64,000 nt of DNA. Source: Sphingomonas_O antarctica. Lineage in GTDB: Bacteria; Pseudomonadota; Alphaproteobacteria; Sphingomonadales; Sphingomonadaceae. Position 1 is the stretch's first letter. Each line of letters starts with the position of its first letter. The notes under the pieces were generated by a model. It was not told the DNA's origin, ran no database searches, and saw nothing but the letters and a program-made list of their open reading frames with translations. Shown piece after piece: positions 17,872-26,888 of the stretch. The stretch lies in contig NZ_CBCRXM010000002.1 in NCBI RefSeq assembly GCF_965137005.1, positions 124,001-188,000 on the forward strand. Direction: 5' to 3'. A program made the translations under genes and the position numbers.

Positions 17872-19176
17872 ATGCCCGACGAAGCCGAAACCACCGCCGT
17901 CCCCCATCGCCGCCGCCCCAAACCCGATATCCTCGCCATCGACAACCGCCGCCTGCAACCCGAAACGCTGATGATGGGCCACGGCTTCGATCCGGCGCTC
18001 AGCGAAGGCTCGCTCAAACCCCCGATCTTCCTGACCTCGACCTTCGTCTTCGAAAACGCCGCGGCGGGAAAGCGCTTCTTCGAAGGTATCACCGGCAAGC
18101 GTCCGGGTGGCGCCGAAGGTCTGGTCTATTCGCGCTTCAACGGCCCGAATCAGGAAATCCTCGAAGATCGCCTCGGCGTGTGGGAAGATGCCGAGGACGC
18201 TTTGGTGTTTTCCTCGGGCATGTCCGCCATCGCCACCGTCATGCTGGCCTTGGTCCAGCCGGGTGACGTCATCGTCCACTCGGCGCCGCTGTATGCCGCC
18301 ACGGAGACACTGATCGGTCGCATCCTCGGCCGCTTCGGCGTCAAATGGGTCGATTTCCCCGCCGGCGCGACGCGCGAGGAAATCGATGCGAAGGTGGAGG
18401 AAGCCCGGAAGCTCGGCCGCGTCTCGCTGATCTACCTCGAAAGCCCGGCCAACCCGACCAACGCCCTGGTCGATGTCGAGGCCGTCAAGGGCTCGCGTGA
18501 TGCCGCATTCCCCCACGAAAAGCCACCGATCGTCATCGACAACACCTTCCTCGGCCCGCTCTGGTCGAAACCGCTACAGCAGGGCGCGGACCTCGTCCTC
18601 TACAGCCTCACCAAATATGCCGGCGGGCATAGCGATCTCGTCGCGGGCGGCGCGGTCGGCGGCAAGACGCTGATCAACACGATCCGCATGATGCGCAACA
18701 CCATCGGCACGATCACGGACCCCAACACCGCGTGGATGTTGCTGCGCTCGCTCGAAACGCTGGAGCTGCGCATGTCCCGCGCGGGCGAAAACGCGGCGAA
18801 GGTGTGTGAATTCTTCCGCGGGCACGAAAAGGTCGAATCGGTCGGCTATCTCGGCTTTCTCGAACCCGGCAGCCGCCAGCGCGACATTTACGACCGCCAC
18901 TGCACCGGTGCGGGATCGACTTTCTCGCTCTATCTGAAGGGCGGCGAGGCCGAGTCCTTCCGCTTCCTCGACGCGCTCAAGATCGCCAAGCTCGCGGTCA
19001 GCCTCGGCGGCACCGAAACATTGGCGAGCCATCCCGCCGGGATGACGCACTTGTCAGTTCCGCAGGAGCGCAAGGACGCATTGAAAATCGGCGACAATCT
19101 CGTCCGCATCTCGGTTGGCGTCGAGAATGCGGACGATCTCATCGCCGATTTCAATCAGGCGTTGCGCGCGATTTAG
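17872..19176 (+). CDS. Cystathionine gamma-synthase family PLP enzyme
   Basis: The 434-residue fold-type I Cys/Met metabolism PLP enzyme has YSRFNGPNQEILEDRL near residue 83, FSSGMSAIATVML near 119, IYLESPANPT near 187 and the PLP lysine in LYSLTKYAGGHSDL near 246. Members catalyse cystathionine synthesis or cleavage, O-acyl-homoserine sulfhydrylation or methionine gamma-lysis. Sequence inspection alone does not separate these. The roughly 30-residue N-terminal extension with a basic HRRRPKP stretch is longer than in E. coli MetB. Confidence 0.82.
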   Translation: MPDEAETTAVPHRRRPKPDILAIDNRRLQPETLMMGHGFDPALSEGSLKPPIFLTSTFVFENAAAGKRFFEGITGKRPGGAEGLVYSRFNGPNQEILEDRLGVWEDAEDALVFSSGMSAIATVMLALVQPGDVIVHSAPLYAATETLIGRILGRFGVKWVDFPAGATREEIDAKVEEARKLGRVSLIYLESPANPTNALVDVEAVKGSRDAAFPHEKPPIVIDNTFLGPLWSKPLQQGADLVLYSLTKYAGGHSDLVAGGAVGGKTLINTIRMMRNTIGTITDPNTAWMLLRSLETLELRMSRAGENAAKVCEFFRGHEKVESVGYLGFLEPGSRQRDIYDRHCTGAGSTFSLYLKGGEAESFRFLDALKIAKLAVSLGGTETLASHPAGMTHLSVPQERKDALKIGDNLVRISVGVENADDLIADFNQALRAI

Positions 19177-19195
19177 GCCACCCGACCACCGCGGC

Positions 19196-19285
19196 CGTCA
19201 TCCCGGCGAAAGCCGGGATCCACCTCTCCGCGCTAGGCGCAGCCAAACGTTGAGGCGTGGACCCCGGGTCAAGTCCGGGGTGACG
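19196..19285. repeat. Intergenic palindromic repeat, family D
   Basis: Outer arms CGTCATCCC (19196) and GGGGTGACG (to 19285) enclose two hairpins, CCCGGCGAAAGCCGGG and CCCCGGGTCAAGTCCGGGG, plus matching GGATCCAC / GTGGACC segments. This is a repeat type that I recall as frequent between genes of sphingomonads and other alphaproteobacteria. Only one copy is in the window. Confidence 0.75.
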
Positions 19286-19329
19286 ACAGATTTGTGCAAT
19301 TGTCTCGTTAGTGGCCCACTTCAGTGCGT

Positions 19330-19716
19330 TTAATTCGCCGCCAGTTCGCGATCGTACTTGCTGTCACGCAATGGCACGGTCGCGGGCGCGAACTGTTCGC
19401 GGTCGTCGTCGTCGATGACGTCGCGCGCTTCCTTCGGCGCCTTGCTGCCGGTGATCAGGTCGCGCTCGAACAGGTCGGCAAAGGCATTGCTGCGCCACGC
19501 CGCGAACAACGCTCCGGCGATTGCGGCGCCGGCGACGGCCGCGGTGCCCAGTGCGATGTTACGCGTCGAAAAATCGACGTCGGGGATCAGCGACTTGGCG
19601 CGGCTCTTGGCGGGTGCGCGGCGGCGTGCATTGGTCTTGCCGCCGCTGGCAAACTGGCCGTTCGCGGCGTGTTTCGGAGCGGCGCGGGTGCTGCTCTTGC
19701 GGGTGGTGGTCGCCAT
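19330..19716 (-). CDS. Small basic protein with one membrane segment, unknown function
   Basis: The 128-residue protein has an N-terminal 50 residues rich in Lys, Arg, Ala and Thr with low complexity, resembling a histone-H1-like tail. One hydrophobic segment follows (IALGTAAVAGAAIAGALFAAW near residues 56-76), then a charged C-terminus with a DDDD patch. GGAGA eight bases before the ATG supports the start. It is divergent from purL. I recognise no domain; a membrane-anchored nucleic-acid-contacting protein is only a guess. Confidence 0.65.
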   Translation of the reverse strand: MATTTRKSSTRAAPKHAANGQFASGGKTNARRRAPAKSRAKSLIPDVDFSTRNIALGTAAVAGAAIAGALFAAWRSNAFADLFERDLITGSKAPKEARDVIDDDDREQFAPATVPLRDSKYDRELAAN

Positions 19717-19807
19717 AATCTGTCTCCTTGAGGGAATACCGGGAGACAACGGATGACTCGCGTGAGGTGTTCCCCCGCGCGCCGGTCACCGCTAAGCGCT
19801 CCGGCCA

Positions 19808-21979
19808 ATGCCTCAGATCACCTCAGAGATCGTCGCCGAACACGGCCTGTCCCCAGATGAATATGCCCGCGTGCTGAACGCGCTGGGGCGGGAGCCGAAC
19901 CTGACCGAACTCGGCATTTTTTCGGTGATGTGGTCGGAGCATTGCTCGTACAAATCGTCGCGGCTGCACCTGAAAAAGCTGCCGACCACCGGTCCGCAGG
20001 TCATTTGCGGCCCCGGCGAAAATGCCGGCGTGGTCGATATCGGGGACGGCCAGTGCGCCGTGTTCAAGATGGAGAGCCACAACCACCCGTCGTACATCGA
20101 GCCGTATCAGGGCGCGGCGACGGGCGTCGGCGGCATTTTGCGCGACGTGTTCACGATGGGCGCGCGGCCGGTCGCCAATCTCAACGCCTTGCGCTTCGGG
20201 CGGCCCGATCATCCGCGCATGAAGCATCTGATCGCCGGGGTCGTCGCGGGGATCGGCGGTTACGGCAATTGCGTCGGCGTCCCGACCGTCGGCGGAGAGG
20301 TCAATTTTCACAAGGCCTATGACGGCAACATCCTCGTCAACGCGATGACCGTGGGCGTCGCCGAAACAAAAAAACTGTTCTTCTCCGCCGCGTCGGGCAT
20401 CGGCAATCCGATCGTCTATGTCGGCAGCAAAACCGGGCGTGACGGCATCCACGGCGCGACGATGGCCTCGGCCGATTTCGGCGAGGATGCCGATGCCAAG
20501 CGTCCCACCGTCCAGGTCGGCGACCCCTTCACCGAAAAGCTGCTGATCGAAGCGTGCCTTGAGCTCATGGCGTCGGACGCGATCGTCGCGATTCAGGACA
20601 TGGGCGCGGCGGGGCTGACCAGTTCGTCGGTCGAAATGGCATCGAAGGGCGGCGTCGGGCTGCTGCTCAACATGGACCATGTGCCGCAGCGCGAAACCGG
20701 CATGACGGCGTATGAAATGATGCTGTCGGAAAGCCAGGAGCGGATGCTCATGGTCCTAAAACCCGGCCGTGAGGATTTTGCCGCGGCGATCTTCCGCAAA
20801 TGGGAACTCGATTTCGCGGTCATCGGCGAAGTCACCGACACCGGCCGGATGGTGCTGGTCCATCATGGCGAGACGGTGTGTGACATTCCGCTCGGGCCCC
20901 TCGCCGACGATGCACCGCTTTACGATCGCCCGCACGTCCCGACGCTCAAGCCAACGCCGCTGAATGATGCGCCTGACAGTGAGGACATTGGCGCCGATCT
21001 GAAAAAACTGATCGGCTGTCCCGACCTCGCCAGCCGCCGCTGGATCTGGGAACAATATGACCAGAAGGTCGGCGGCGACACCGTCCAGCCGCCCGGTGGA
21101 GACGCCGCGGTCGTGCGCATCCACGGCACGCAAAAAGCACTCGCCATCGCCACCGATTGCACCCCGCGTTATTGCTTTGCCGACCCCTATGAAGGCGGCA
21201 AACAGGCCATCGCCGAAACCTGGCGCAACCTCTGTGCGGTCGGTGCGACCCCCTTGGCGGCGACCGACTGCCTCAACTTCGCCAACCCGCAAAACCCCGA
21301 AACGATGGGCCAGTTGGTCGGCTGCATCGAAGGCATGGCCGAAGCGTGCCGCGCGCTCGATTATCCCATCGTGAGCGGCAATGTATCGCTGTACAATGAG
21401 AGCAAGGCCACCGGCGGCGGCTCGGCGATCCTCCCGACGCCCGCGATCGGCGGCGTCGGGCTGCTCAAGGATTGGCGCGCCACCACGACCATCGGCGGGA
21501 TGCACGAAGGCGATGACCTGTGGCTCGTCGGCGAACTGCCCACGCACCTCGGCCAGTCGCTGTGGCTGCGCGAACTCCATGGTCGCGAAGACGGCCCGCC
21601 GCCGCCGGTCGATCTGACAGACGAGCGCAAGCATGGCGATTTCGTCCGCGGCCTGATCGAGGATGGCCTCGTCACCGCCGTCCACGACCTCAGCGATGGC
21701 GGCCTTGCCATCGCGCTCGCCGAAATGGCGCTGGCCAGCGGGCACGGCGTCACGCTCGACCGCGCCGTGCCGCAGTCCGCCGCCGCGATGTTCGGCGAGG
21801 ATCAGGGGCGCTACGTCATCGCCACGTCGAACGGCGACCCCGTCGTCCGCGCGATGGCCAAAGCGGGCGTGAAGCACGTCCTCCTCGGCTCGGCTACCGG
21901 CGACACGGTGCTCGGCACAAGCGTCGCCGATTTGCGCGCGGCCAATGAAAAATTCTTCCCCGAATTGATGAACGCATGA
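19808..21979 (+). CDS. purL: Phosphoribosylformylglycinamidine synthase subunit PurL (small type)
   Basis: The 723-residue synthetase subunit catalyses step 4 of purine synthesis (FGAR to FGAM) in complex with PurS and the glutaminase PurQ. ESHNHPSYIEPYQGAATGVGG near residue 85 and DMGAAGLTSSSVEM near 260 are AIRS/PurM-fold ATP-binding segments, repeated in the second half (TDCTPRYCFADPYEGG, VSGNVSLYNE, VHDLSDGGLAIALAEM). The length is that of the three-component type, but purS and purQ are not in the window. It is translationally coupled (ATGA) to a ROK kinase. Confidence 0.95.
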   Translation: MPQITSEIVAEHGLSPDEYARVLNALGREPNLTELGIFSVMWSEHCSYKSSRLHLKKLPTTGPQVICGPGENAGVVDIGDGQCAVFKMESHNHPSYIEPYQGAATGVGGILRDVFTMGARPVANLNALRFGRPDHPRMKHLIAGVVAGIGGYGNCVGVPTVGGEVNFHKAYDGNILVNAMTVGVAETKKLFFSAASGIGNPIVYVGSKTGRDGIHGATMASADFGEDADAKRPTVQVGDPFTEKLLIEACLELMASDAIVAIQDMGAAGLTSSSVEMASKGGVGLLLNMDHVPQRETGMTAYEMMLSESQERMLMVLKPGREDFAAAIFRKWELDFAVIGEVTDTGRMVLVHHGETVCDIPLGPLADDAPLYDRPHVPTLKPTPLNDAPDSEDIGADLKKLIGCPDLASRRWIWEQYDQKVGGDTVQPPGGDAAVVRIHGTQKALAIATDCTPRYCFADPYEGGKQAIAETWRNLCAVGATPLAATDCLNFANPQNPETMGQLVGCIEGMAEACRALDYPIVSGNVSLYNESKATGGGSAILPTPAIGGVGLLKDWRATTTIGGMHEGDDLWLVGELPTHLGQSLWLRELHGREDGPPPPVDLTDERKHGDFVRGLIEDGLVTAVHDLSDGGLAIALAEMALASGHGVTLDRAVPQSAAAMFGEDQGRYVIATSNGDPVVRAMAKAGVKHVLLGSATGDTVLGTSVADLRAANEKFFPELMNA

Positions 21980-22842
21980 CCGTTCTCGCGGCGATCGAAA
22001 CCGGCGGGACCAAGATTTTCGCCCGGTTGTTCACCGCGGACGGCGCGATTCTCGCCGAGCAACGCTTCGTCACGCGCGACGGCGATGCGGCGGTCGCCGA
22101 CCTCGTGCCATTCCTTGGCAGCCATGGCGCGCTTGCCGCCATCGGCATGTCGGCCTTCGGCCCGATCATCGTCGATCCGCAATCGCCGCGCTTCGGCGAA
22201 ATCATGCCGACGACCAAGGCGGGCTGGACCGGCACCAACCTGACCAGGGCGCTGACCGAAAAATTCGGCTGCCCCATCGCCATCGACACCGATGTCGGCG
22301 GCGCGGCGCTCGCCGAAGCGCGGATCGGCGCGGGGCGGGGGTTCGATCCGGTCGCCTATGTCACCATCGGCACGGGCATCGGCGGCGGGCTGTACGTCGG
22401 CGGCAAGACCTATCACGGGTCGGTCGCTCCGGAGATCGGCCACAGTTTCGTTCAGCGCGCGGACGGCGACACCACCGCCAGCATCTGCCGCTATCACACG
22501 CATTGCGCCGAAGGCTTGGCATCGGGCCCGTCGGCGCGCGCGCGGCTGGGCACGCGCCAATTGGTCGATGCGCCCGAAGTGCGCGCCACGCTCGCCGATT
22601 ATATCGCCCAATTGCTGTTCGGCCTGACGCTCAGCTGGGCGCCCGGGCGCTTCGTCATCGGCGGCGGCGTGATGCTCGGCACCGGCATGCTCGACGACGT
22701 ACGCGCTGCGTTTCCGGACAAGGTCAACGGTTTCGGCGCGGGCGAACGCGCGCTGGCGGACGATTATATCGTCCCCGCGCAACTCACCAATGCGGGGCTC
22801 GAAGGCGCGGCGATCATGGCGCAGGAACTTCTGGCGCGCTAA
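21976..22842 (+). CDS. ROK-family sugar kinase, probable fructokinase
   Basis: The 288-residue ROK protein has the phosphate-1 loop AAIETGGTKIFARLF at the N-terminus, the TIGTGIGGGLYVGG motif near residue 130, and the zinc site GHSFVQRADGD...CRYHTHCAEGLASGPS that follows. The Zn module and length match bacterial fructokinases/mannokinases of the ScrK/GmuE group that phosphorylate free fructose or mannose with ATP. Its start overlaps the purL stop by four bases, which may reflect shared transcription rather than shared pathway. Confidence 0.82.
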   Translation: MTVLAAIETGGTKIFARLFTADGAILAEQRFVTRDGDAAVADLVPFLGSHGALAAIGMSAFGPIIVDPQSPRFGEIMPTTKAGWTGTNLTRALTEKFGCPIAIDTDVGGAALAEARIGAGRGFDPVAYVTIGTGIGGGLYVGGKTYHGSVAPEIGHSFVQRADGDTTASICRYHTHCAEGLASGPSARARLGTRQLVDAPEVRATLADYIAQLLFGLTLSWAPGRFVIGGGVMLGTGMLDDVRAAFPDKVNGFGAGERALADDYIVPAQLTNAGLEGAAIMAQELLAR

Positions 22843-22884
22843 ACCTCTTGTGCAGGCGGCCACGCGCCGTCACTCTGCACCGTA

Positions 22885-24330
22885 ATGGCAGCGGCATTCG
22901 ACGAAATCTGGGGAAAATCGGCGGGCAAGCGGCCGCGTCCCGGTTTCGACGCGCTGGGCGAATGGCTCGACAAGACGCCCCCCGCCGAACTCGCGCGGCG
23001 TCAGGCATCGGCCGAAGCCACCTTCCGCCAGCTCGGCATCACCTTCGCGGTCTATGGTGACGAGGATGCCGCCGAACGCATCATCCCGTTCGACATCGTC
23101 CCGCGCGTCTTCACTGCGGGCGAATGGGCGCGATTGTCGAAGGGGCTGGAACAGCGCGTGTTCGCGCTCAACGCGTTTCTCGACGATATTTACGGCGCGC
23201 GAAAGATCCTGACCGACGGGATCATCCCCGCCGAACTGATCATGACCAACCCGCAATTCCGCCCCGAAGTGGTCGGCAGCCGCCCGCCGCACGGCGTGTG
23301 GTCGCATATTTGCGGCATTGATCTGGTCCGCACCGGCCCCGACGATTTCTGGGTGCTGGAGGATAATGCGCGGACCCCGTCTGGGGTCAGCTACATGCTC
23401 GAAAATCGCGAGGCGATGATCCGGCTGTGCCCCGAACTGTTCCGCGAACACCGCGTCCGCCCGGTCGACAGCTATGGCGATCTGCTGCTCGAAATGCTGC
23501 GCTCGGTCGCGCCCGAACATGCGGTCGCCGATCCGGTGGCGGTGATTCTGACCCCCGGCCGGTTCAACTCGGCTTATTACGAACACAGCTTCCTCGCCGA
23601 TTCGCTGGGCATCGAACTGGTTCAGGCGGTCGATCTCGAAGTCGATGACGATATCGTGTGGATGCGCACCATCACCGGGCGCGTGCGCGTCGACGTGATA
23701 TATCGCCGGGTGGACGATGATTATATCGATCCGCTGGTGTTCCGCCCCGATTCGATGCTCGGCGTCCCCGGCCTCATCGCCGCCTATCGCGCGGGCAATG
23801 TCGCAATCGTCAATGCGCCCGGCACCGGCATCGCCGACGACAAGGCGATCTACAGCTACATGCCCGAAATCGTGCGCTACTATACCGGCGAGGACGCGCT
23901 GCTCCCCAATGTCGAAACGTGGCGGTGCCGCGAACCCGCCGCGCTCAGCCATGTGCTGGTCAATCTCGAACAGGTGGTGGTCAAGCTCGTCGACGGCTCG
24001 GGCGGTTACGGCATGCTCGTCGGTCCCACCGCGTCGAAGGCGGAGATCGAAGATTTCCGCGCCGCGCTGACCGCCGAGCCGCACCGCTACATCGCCCAGC
24101 CGACGCTGGCGCTGTCCACCGTCCCGACCCTCACCGAAGCCGGCGTCGCCCCGCGCCACGTCGATTTCCGGCCCTTCGTGCTGACCGGCAGCAAGCGCAC
24201 CTGCATCGTCCCCGGTGGCCTCACCCGCGTCGCCCTCAAAAAAGGGTCGCTGGTCGTCAATTCGAGCCAGGGCGGCGGGACGAAGGACAGTTTTGTCTTG
24301 ATGGACGAGGGGGAGGACGCCGATGCTTAG
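22885..24330 (+). CDS. Circularly permuted type 2 ATP-grasp protein
   Basis: The 481-residue protein of the DUF404/DUF407 group (COG2308) has FDIVPRVFTAGEWARLSKGL near residue 70, DDFWVLEDNARTPSGVSYML near 155 and VDGSGGYGMLVGP near 372. The ATP-grasp fold implies ATP-dependent ligation of a carboxylate to an amine, and the family is predicted to form peptide-like bonds, though no product is known. It starts an operon with alpha-E, transglutaminase-like and Anbu genes. It overlaps the alpha-E gene by eight bases. Confidence 0.87.
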   Translation: MAAAFDEIWGKSAGKRPRPGFDALGEWLDKTPPAELARRQASAEATFRQLGITFAVYGDEDAAERIIPFDIVPRVFTAGEWARLSKGLEQRVFALNAFLDDIYGARKILTDGIIPAELIMTNPQFRPEVVGSRPPHGVWSHICGIDLVRTGPDDFWVLEDNARTPSGVSYMLENREAMIRLCPELFREHRVRPVDSYGDLLLEMLRSVAPEHAVADPVAVILTPGRFNSAYYEHSFLADSLGIELVQAVDLEVDDDIVWMRTITGRVRVDVIYRRVDDDYIDPLVFRPDSMLGVPGLIAAYRAGNVAIVNAPGTGIADDKAIYSYMPEIVRYYTGEDALLPNVETWRCREPAALSHVLVNLEQVVVKLVDGSGGYGMLVGPTASKAEIEDFRAALTAEPHRYIAQPTLALSTVPTLTEAGVAPRHVDFRPFVLTGSKRTCIVPGGLTRVALKKGSLVVNSSQGGGTKDSFVLMDEGEDADA

Positions 24331-25258
24331 CCGCGTCGCCGCCTCGCTCTACTGGCTCGGGCGCTACATCGAGCGCGCCGAATTTACCGCGCGCCTGGTC
24401 GAGGCCACCGTGCGCCTCGACGCCTTGTCGACGCGCCCCGCGGGCGAAGTCGCCTGGGCCAGCGCGCTGTCGGTGATAGAGGTCGACAAGGCCTTTGCCG
24501 CGACCGGCGAAAAATTGACCCCGCGCAATGTCGGGCGGTTCCTGACGCTCGACGCCAATCAGCCCGGATCGGTGGTCTATTGCCTCGACCATGCGCGCGA
24601 CAATGCCAAGGCGGTGCGCACCGCGCTCAGCCGTGAAGCCTGGTCGTCGATCAACCGCGCCTGGTTGTTGTTCCGCGGGCGCAGTTCGCCCGGCGATACG
24701 CAGGCCATGCTCGGCCTGGTCGAACAGGCGCAAACCGAAACGCGCGGCTTCGAAGGGGCGATCGGGCGGATGCTGCGCAACCCGGCGTCATGGTTCATCC
24801 GCCTCGGCGCCTCGATCGAACGCGCCGACAATGCCGCGCGTCTGCTCGACGTCAAATACCATATCCTGCTGCCCGAAGGCGAAGTCGTCGGCGGCACGGT
24901 CGATCGCGACCAATGGACCACGATCCTCCAGACCGTGGCCGCGGTGAACGCCTATCGCTGGCTGTACCGCGAAGGCCTGAAACCGTGGTCGGTCGCCGAA
25001 CTCCTGATCCTCCGCCGCGAAATGCCGCGCTCGATCGCCGCCAGCGCGGAGGAGGCGGTGCTGCACCTCAATGCGCTGGGCAAGGAAACCGGTTTTCAGG
25101 GCGAAGCGGACCGGCTGGCGCGCCTGCGCCACGCCCGCATGGGCGACACCGGCATCGATGCCGTCGTGCGTCAGGGGCTGCACCAATATCTCGAGGACAG
25201 CATCGAACAGACCGCCGCGCTCGACCGCGCCATCTCCCGCCAGTTCCGGTTCGCCTGA
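24323..25258 (+). CDS. Alpha-E domain-containing protein
   Basis: The 311-residue, almost wholly helical protein of the COG2307/DUF403 family opens with the family signature MLSRVAASLYWLGRYIERAE. SWFIRLGASIERADNAARLLDVKYH in the middle and LNALGKETGFQGEADRLARLRH near the C-terminus support the call. The biochemical role is unknown. The gene is nearly always next to a circularly permuted ATP-grasp gene, which suggests that it is a partner or substrate-binding subunit. Its stop shares one base with the next ATG (TGATG). Confidence 0.87.
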   Translation: MLSRVAASLYWLGRYIERAEFTARLVEATVRLDALSTRPAGEVAWASALSVIEVDKAFAATGEKLTPRNVGRFLTLDANQPGSVVYCLDHARDNAKAVRTALSREAWSSINRAWLLFRGRSSPGDTQAMLGLVEQAQTETRGFEGAIGRMLRNPASWFIRLGASIERADNAARLLDVKYHILLPEGEVVGGTVDRDQWTTILQTVAAVNAYRWLYREGLKPWSVAELLILRREMPRSIAASAEEAVLHLNALGKETGFQGEADRLARLRHARMGDTGIDAVVRQGLHQYLEDSIEQTAALDRAISRQFRFA

Positions 25259-26058
25259 TGCGCCTCTCGATCGATCATCACACGCGTTACAAATTCAGCG
25301 AGCCACAGGCGCGCGTCGTCCAGCTGCTGCATATGACGCCGCTGGATAACGAGGCGCAAACCGTGCTCGACTGGCGCATCGACGTCGATTGCGACGCGCG
25401 GCTGCGCGAAGGGACCGATGGCTACGGCAATCACGTCACGATGCTGTATGTCGACGGGCCGGTCGAGGCGCTGGCGATCACCGTGCGCGGACAAGTGCTG
25501 ACCGAGGATATGGCCGGCATCGTCCGCGGCGCGCCCGAACCACTGCCGCCGGTGTTTTACACCCGCGGCTCGGCGGCCACATCGGCGGGCGAGGCGACGA
25601 TCGCCCTGGCCCGATCGGCGCGCGGCTCGGACCCGCTCGAACGCGCCCACCGCCTCAACGGCGTCGTCGCGCACGCCGTCACCATCGAAGGCGGTCGCGC
25701 GGAGAAAATTCTTGCGCCCGATGACATCCTCGCCAGCGGCCATGCGACGGTGCGCGAAGCGGCGCAATTGATGGTCGCGGCGGGACGCGCGGCGGGCTTT
25801 CCGGCGCGGTTCGTCTCGGGCCATTCGCTTCACGGCCCGGATCGCGCCCGGCGCCGCAGCGCGCATTATTGGGCCGAACTGCATTTGGGGGCGATCGGCT
25901 GGGTCGGCTTCGATCCGTGCGCGGGCGCGAGCCCCGACGAAAGCTATGTCCGCGTCGCGGTCGGCGTCGACCTCGCCGAAGTCACCCCGGTCGCCGGCAC
26001 ACGCATCGGCGGCGGGGTCGAGGAACTCGACGTGGCGGTCAGCGTGGGCGTGCAATGA
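25258..26058 (+). CDS. Transglutaminase-family protein lacking the catalytic cysteine
   Basis: The 266-residue protein has the bacterial transglutaminase N-terminal domain (residues 1-90, opening MRLSIDHHTRYKFSEP) and the transglutaminase-like core (120-225). In related proteins the catalytic Cys sits in a GVCRDFAHLM-type motif. Here the matching segment reads ATVREAAQLM, with Val165 at that position. The His (SAHYWAEL, His203) and Asp (GWVGFDP, Asp219) of the triad remain. It may therefore be a binding-only pseudoenzyme or use different chemistry. It lies in the ATP-grasp / alpha-E / Anbu operon and overlaps both neighbours. Confidence 0.82.
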   Translation: MRLSIDHHTRYKFSEPQARVVQLLHMTPLDNEAQTVLDWRIDVDCDARLREGTDGYGNHVTMLYVDGPVEALAITVRGQVLTEDMAGIVRGAPEPLPPVFYTRGSAATSAGEATIALARSARGSDPLERAHRLNGVVAHAVTIEGGRAEKILAPDDILASGHATVREAAQLMVAAGRAAGFPARFVSGHSLHGPDRARRRSAHYWAELHLGAIGWVGFDPCAGASPDESYVRVAVGVDLAEVTPVAGTRIGGGVEELDVAVSVGVQ

Positions 26059-26876
26059 CCTATTGCGTCGGAATATTGGTCGATGCCGGCCTCGTGCTCA
26101 TCGCCGACACCCGCACCAATGCGGGGGTCGACAACATCTCGATGTACAAGAAACTCCACGTCCTGTGCGAAACGCCGGAGCGGCAAATCTATTGCGCCAG
26201 CGCGGGCAGCCTGTCGGTGACACAGTCGATGCTGTCGATGCTCGAGGAAGGTTTGCCGCCCGAAGACGCGGGCGATCCGTCGCGCACCGTGGCCGCGCAG
26301 CCGACGATGTTCCGCGTCGCGCAACTGGTCGGCGAAGCGCTGCACGCCGCGCGCGACACGGTCGCCGCGGCGGTGGCGGGCACCAACATCACGCCCAGCG
26401 GCTCATTGCTGGTCGGCGGACGCATCGGCGACGATCCGCCGTGCCTGTTCCAAATCTATGTCGAGGGCAATTTCATCGAGTGCCAGCCCGATGCGCCGTT
26501 CCTCCAGGTGGGCGAGCGCAAATACGGCAAGCCCATTCTCGACCGCGCGCTCAAATGGGACATGAGCTTGGCGCATGCGGTCAAACTGGCGTTGCTGTCG
26601 TTCGATTCGACGATCCGCTCGAACCTGTCGGTCGGACGACCGCTCGATCTGGTCGTCCTGACCAACGGCCAGCCCGAGCCGATCCACCGCCGGATCGAGG
26701 AGGACGACAGCTATTTCGACGCGCTCAGCGGCGAATGGTCGCGGCTGCTGGCCGAAGCGACCAACGAGCTCGAGGACCCGCCGTTCATGCGCCCCGGTGC
26801 CGCGAAAGAGGTCCCGCCCGAAATCAAACCGGTAGCGGACAAGGTCTCGCCGGTTCCTGAGAAGGTCGCGGGCTAG
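26055..26876 (+). CDS. Anbu-type proteasome-like peptidase
   Basis: The 273-residue Ntn-hydrolase of the proteasome superfamily begins MTYCVGILVDAGLVLIADTRTNAGVDN, the Anbu (ancestral beta subunit) signature. Thr2 would become the N-terminal nucleophile after Met removal. The proline- and charge-rich C-terminal tail (residues 240-273) is variable. Anbu proteins form open-helix assemblies, and peptidase activity is weak or undetermined in known members. The gene is coupled by ATGA to the transglutaminase-like gene, consistent with a peptide-making and peptide-cutting system. Confidence 0.87.
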   Translation: MTYCVGILVDAGLVLIADTRTNAGVDNISMYKKLHVLCETPERQIYCASAGSLSVTQSMLSMLEEGLPPEDAGDPSRTVAAQPTMFRVAQLVGEALHAARDTVAAAVAGTNITPSGSLLVGGRIGDDPPCLFQIYVEGNFIECQPDAPFLQVGERKYGKPILDRALKWDMSLAHAVKLALLSFDSTIRSNLSVGRPLDLVVLTNGQPEPIHRRIEEDDSYFDALSGEWSRLLAEATNELEDPPFMRPGAAKEVPPEIKPVADKVSPVPEKVAG

Positions 26877-26888
26877 CTCAACTCTCAC

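Noticed and set aside
22870..24159. Minus-strand open frame of 429 codons opposite the ATP-grasp gene
   Set aside because: It is wholly antisense to a well-recognised gene and its translation shows no domain.
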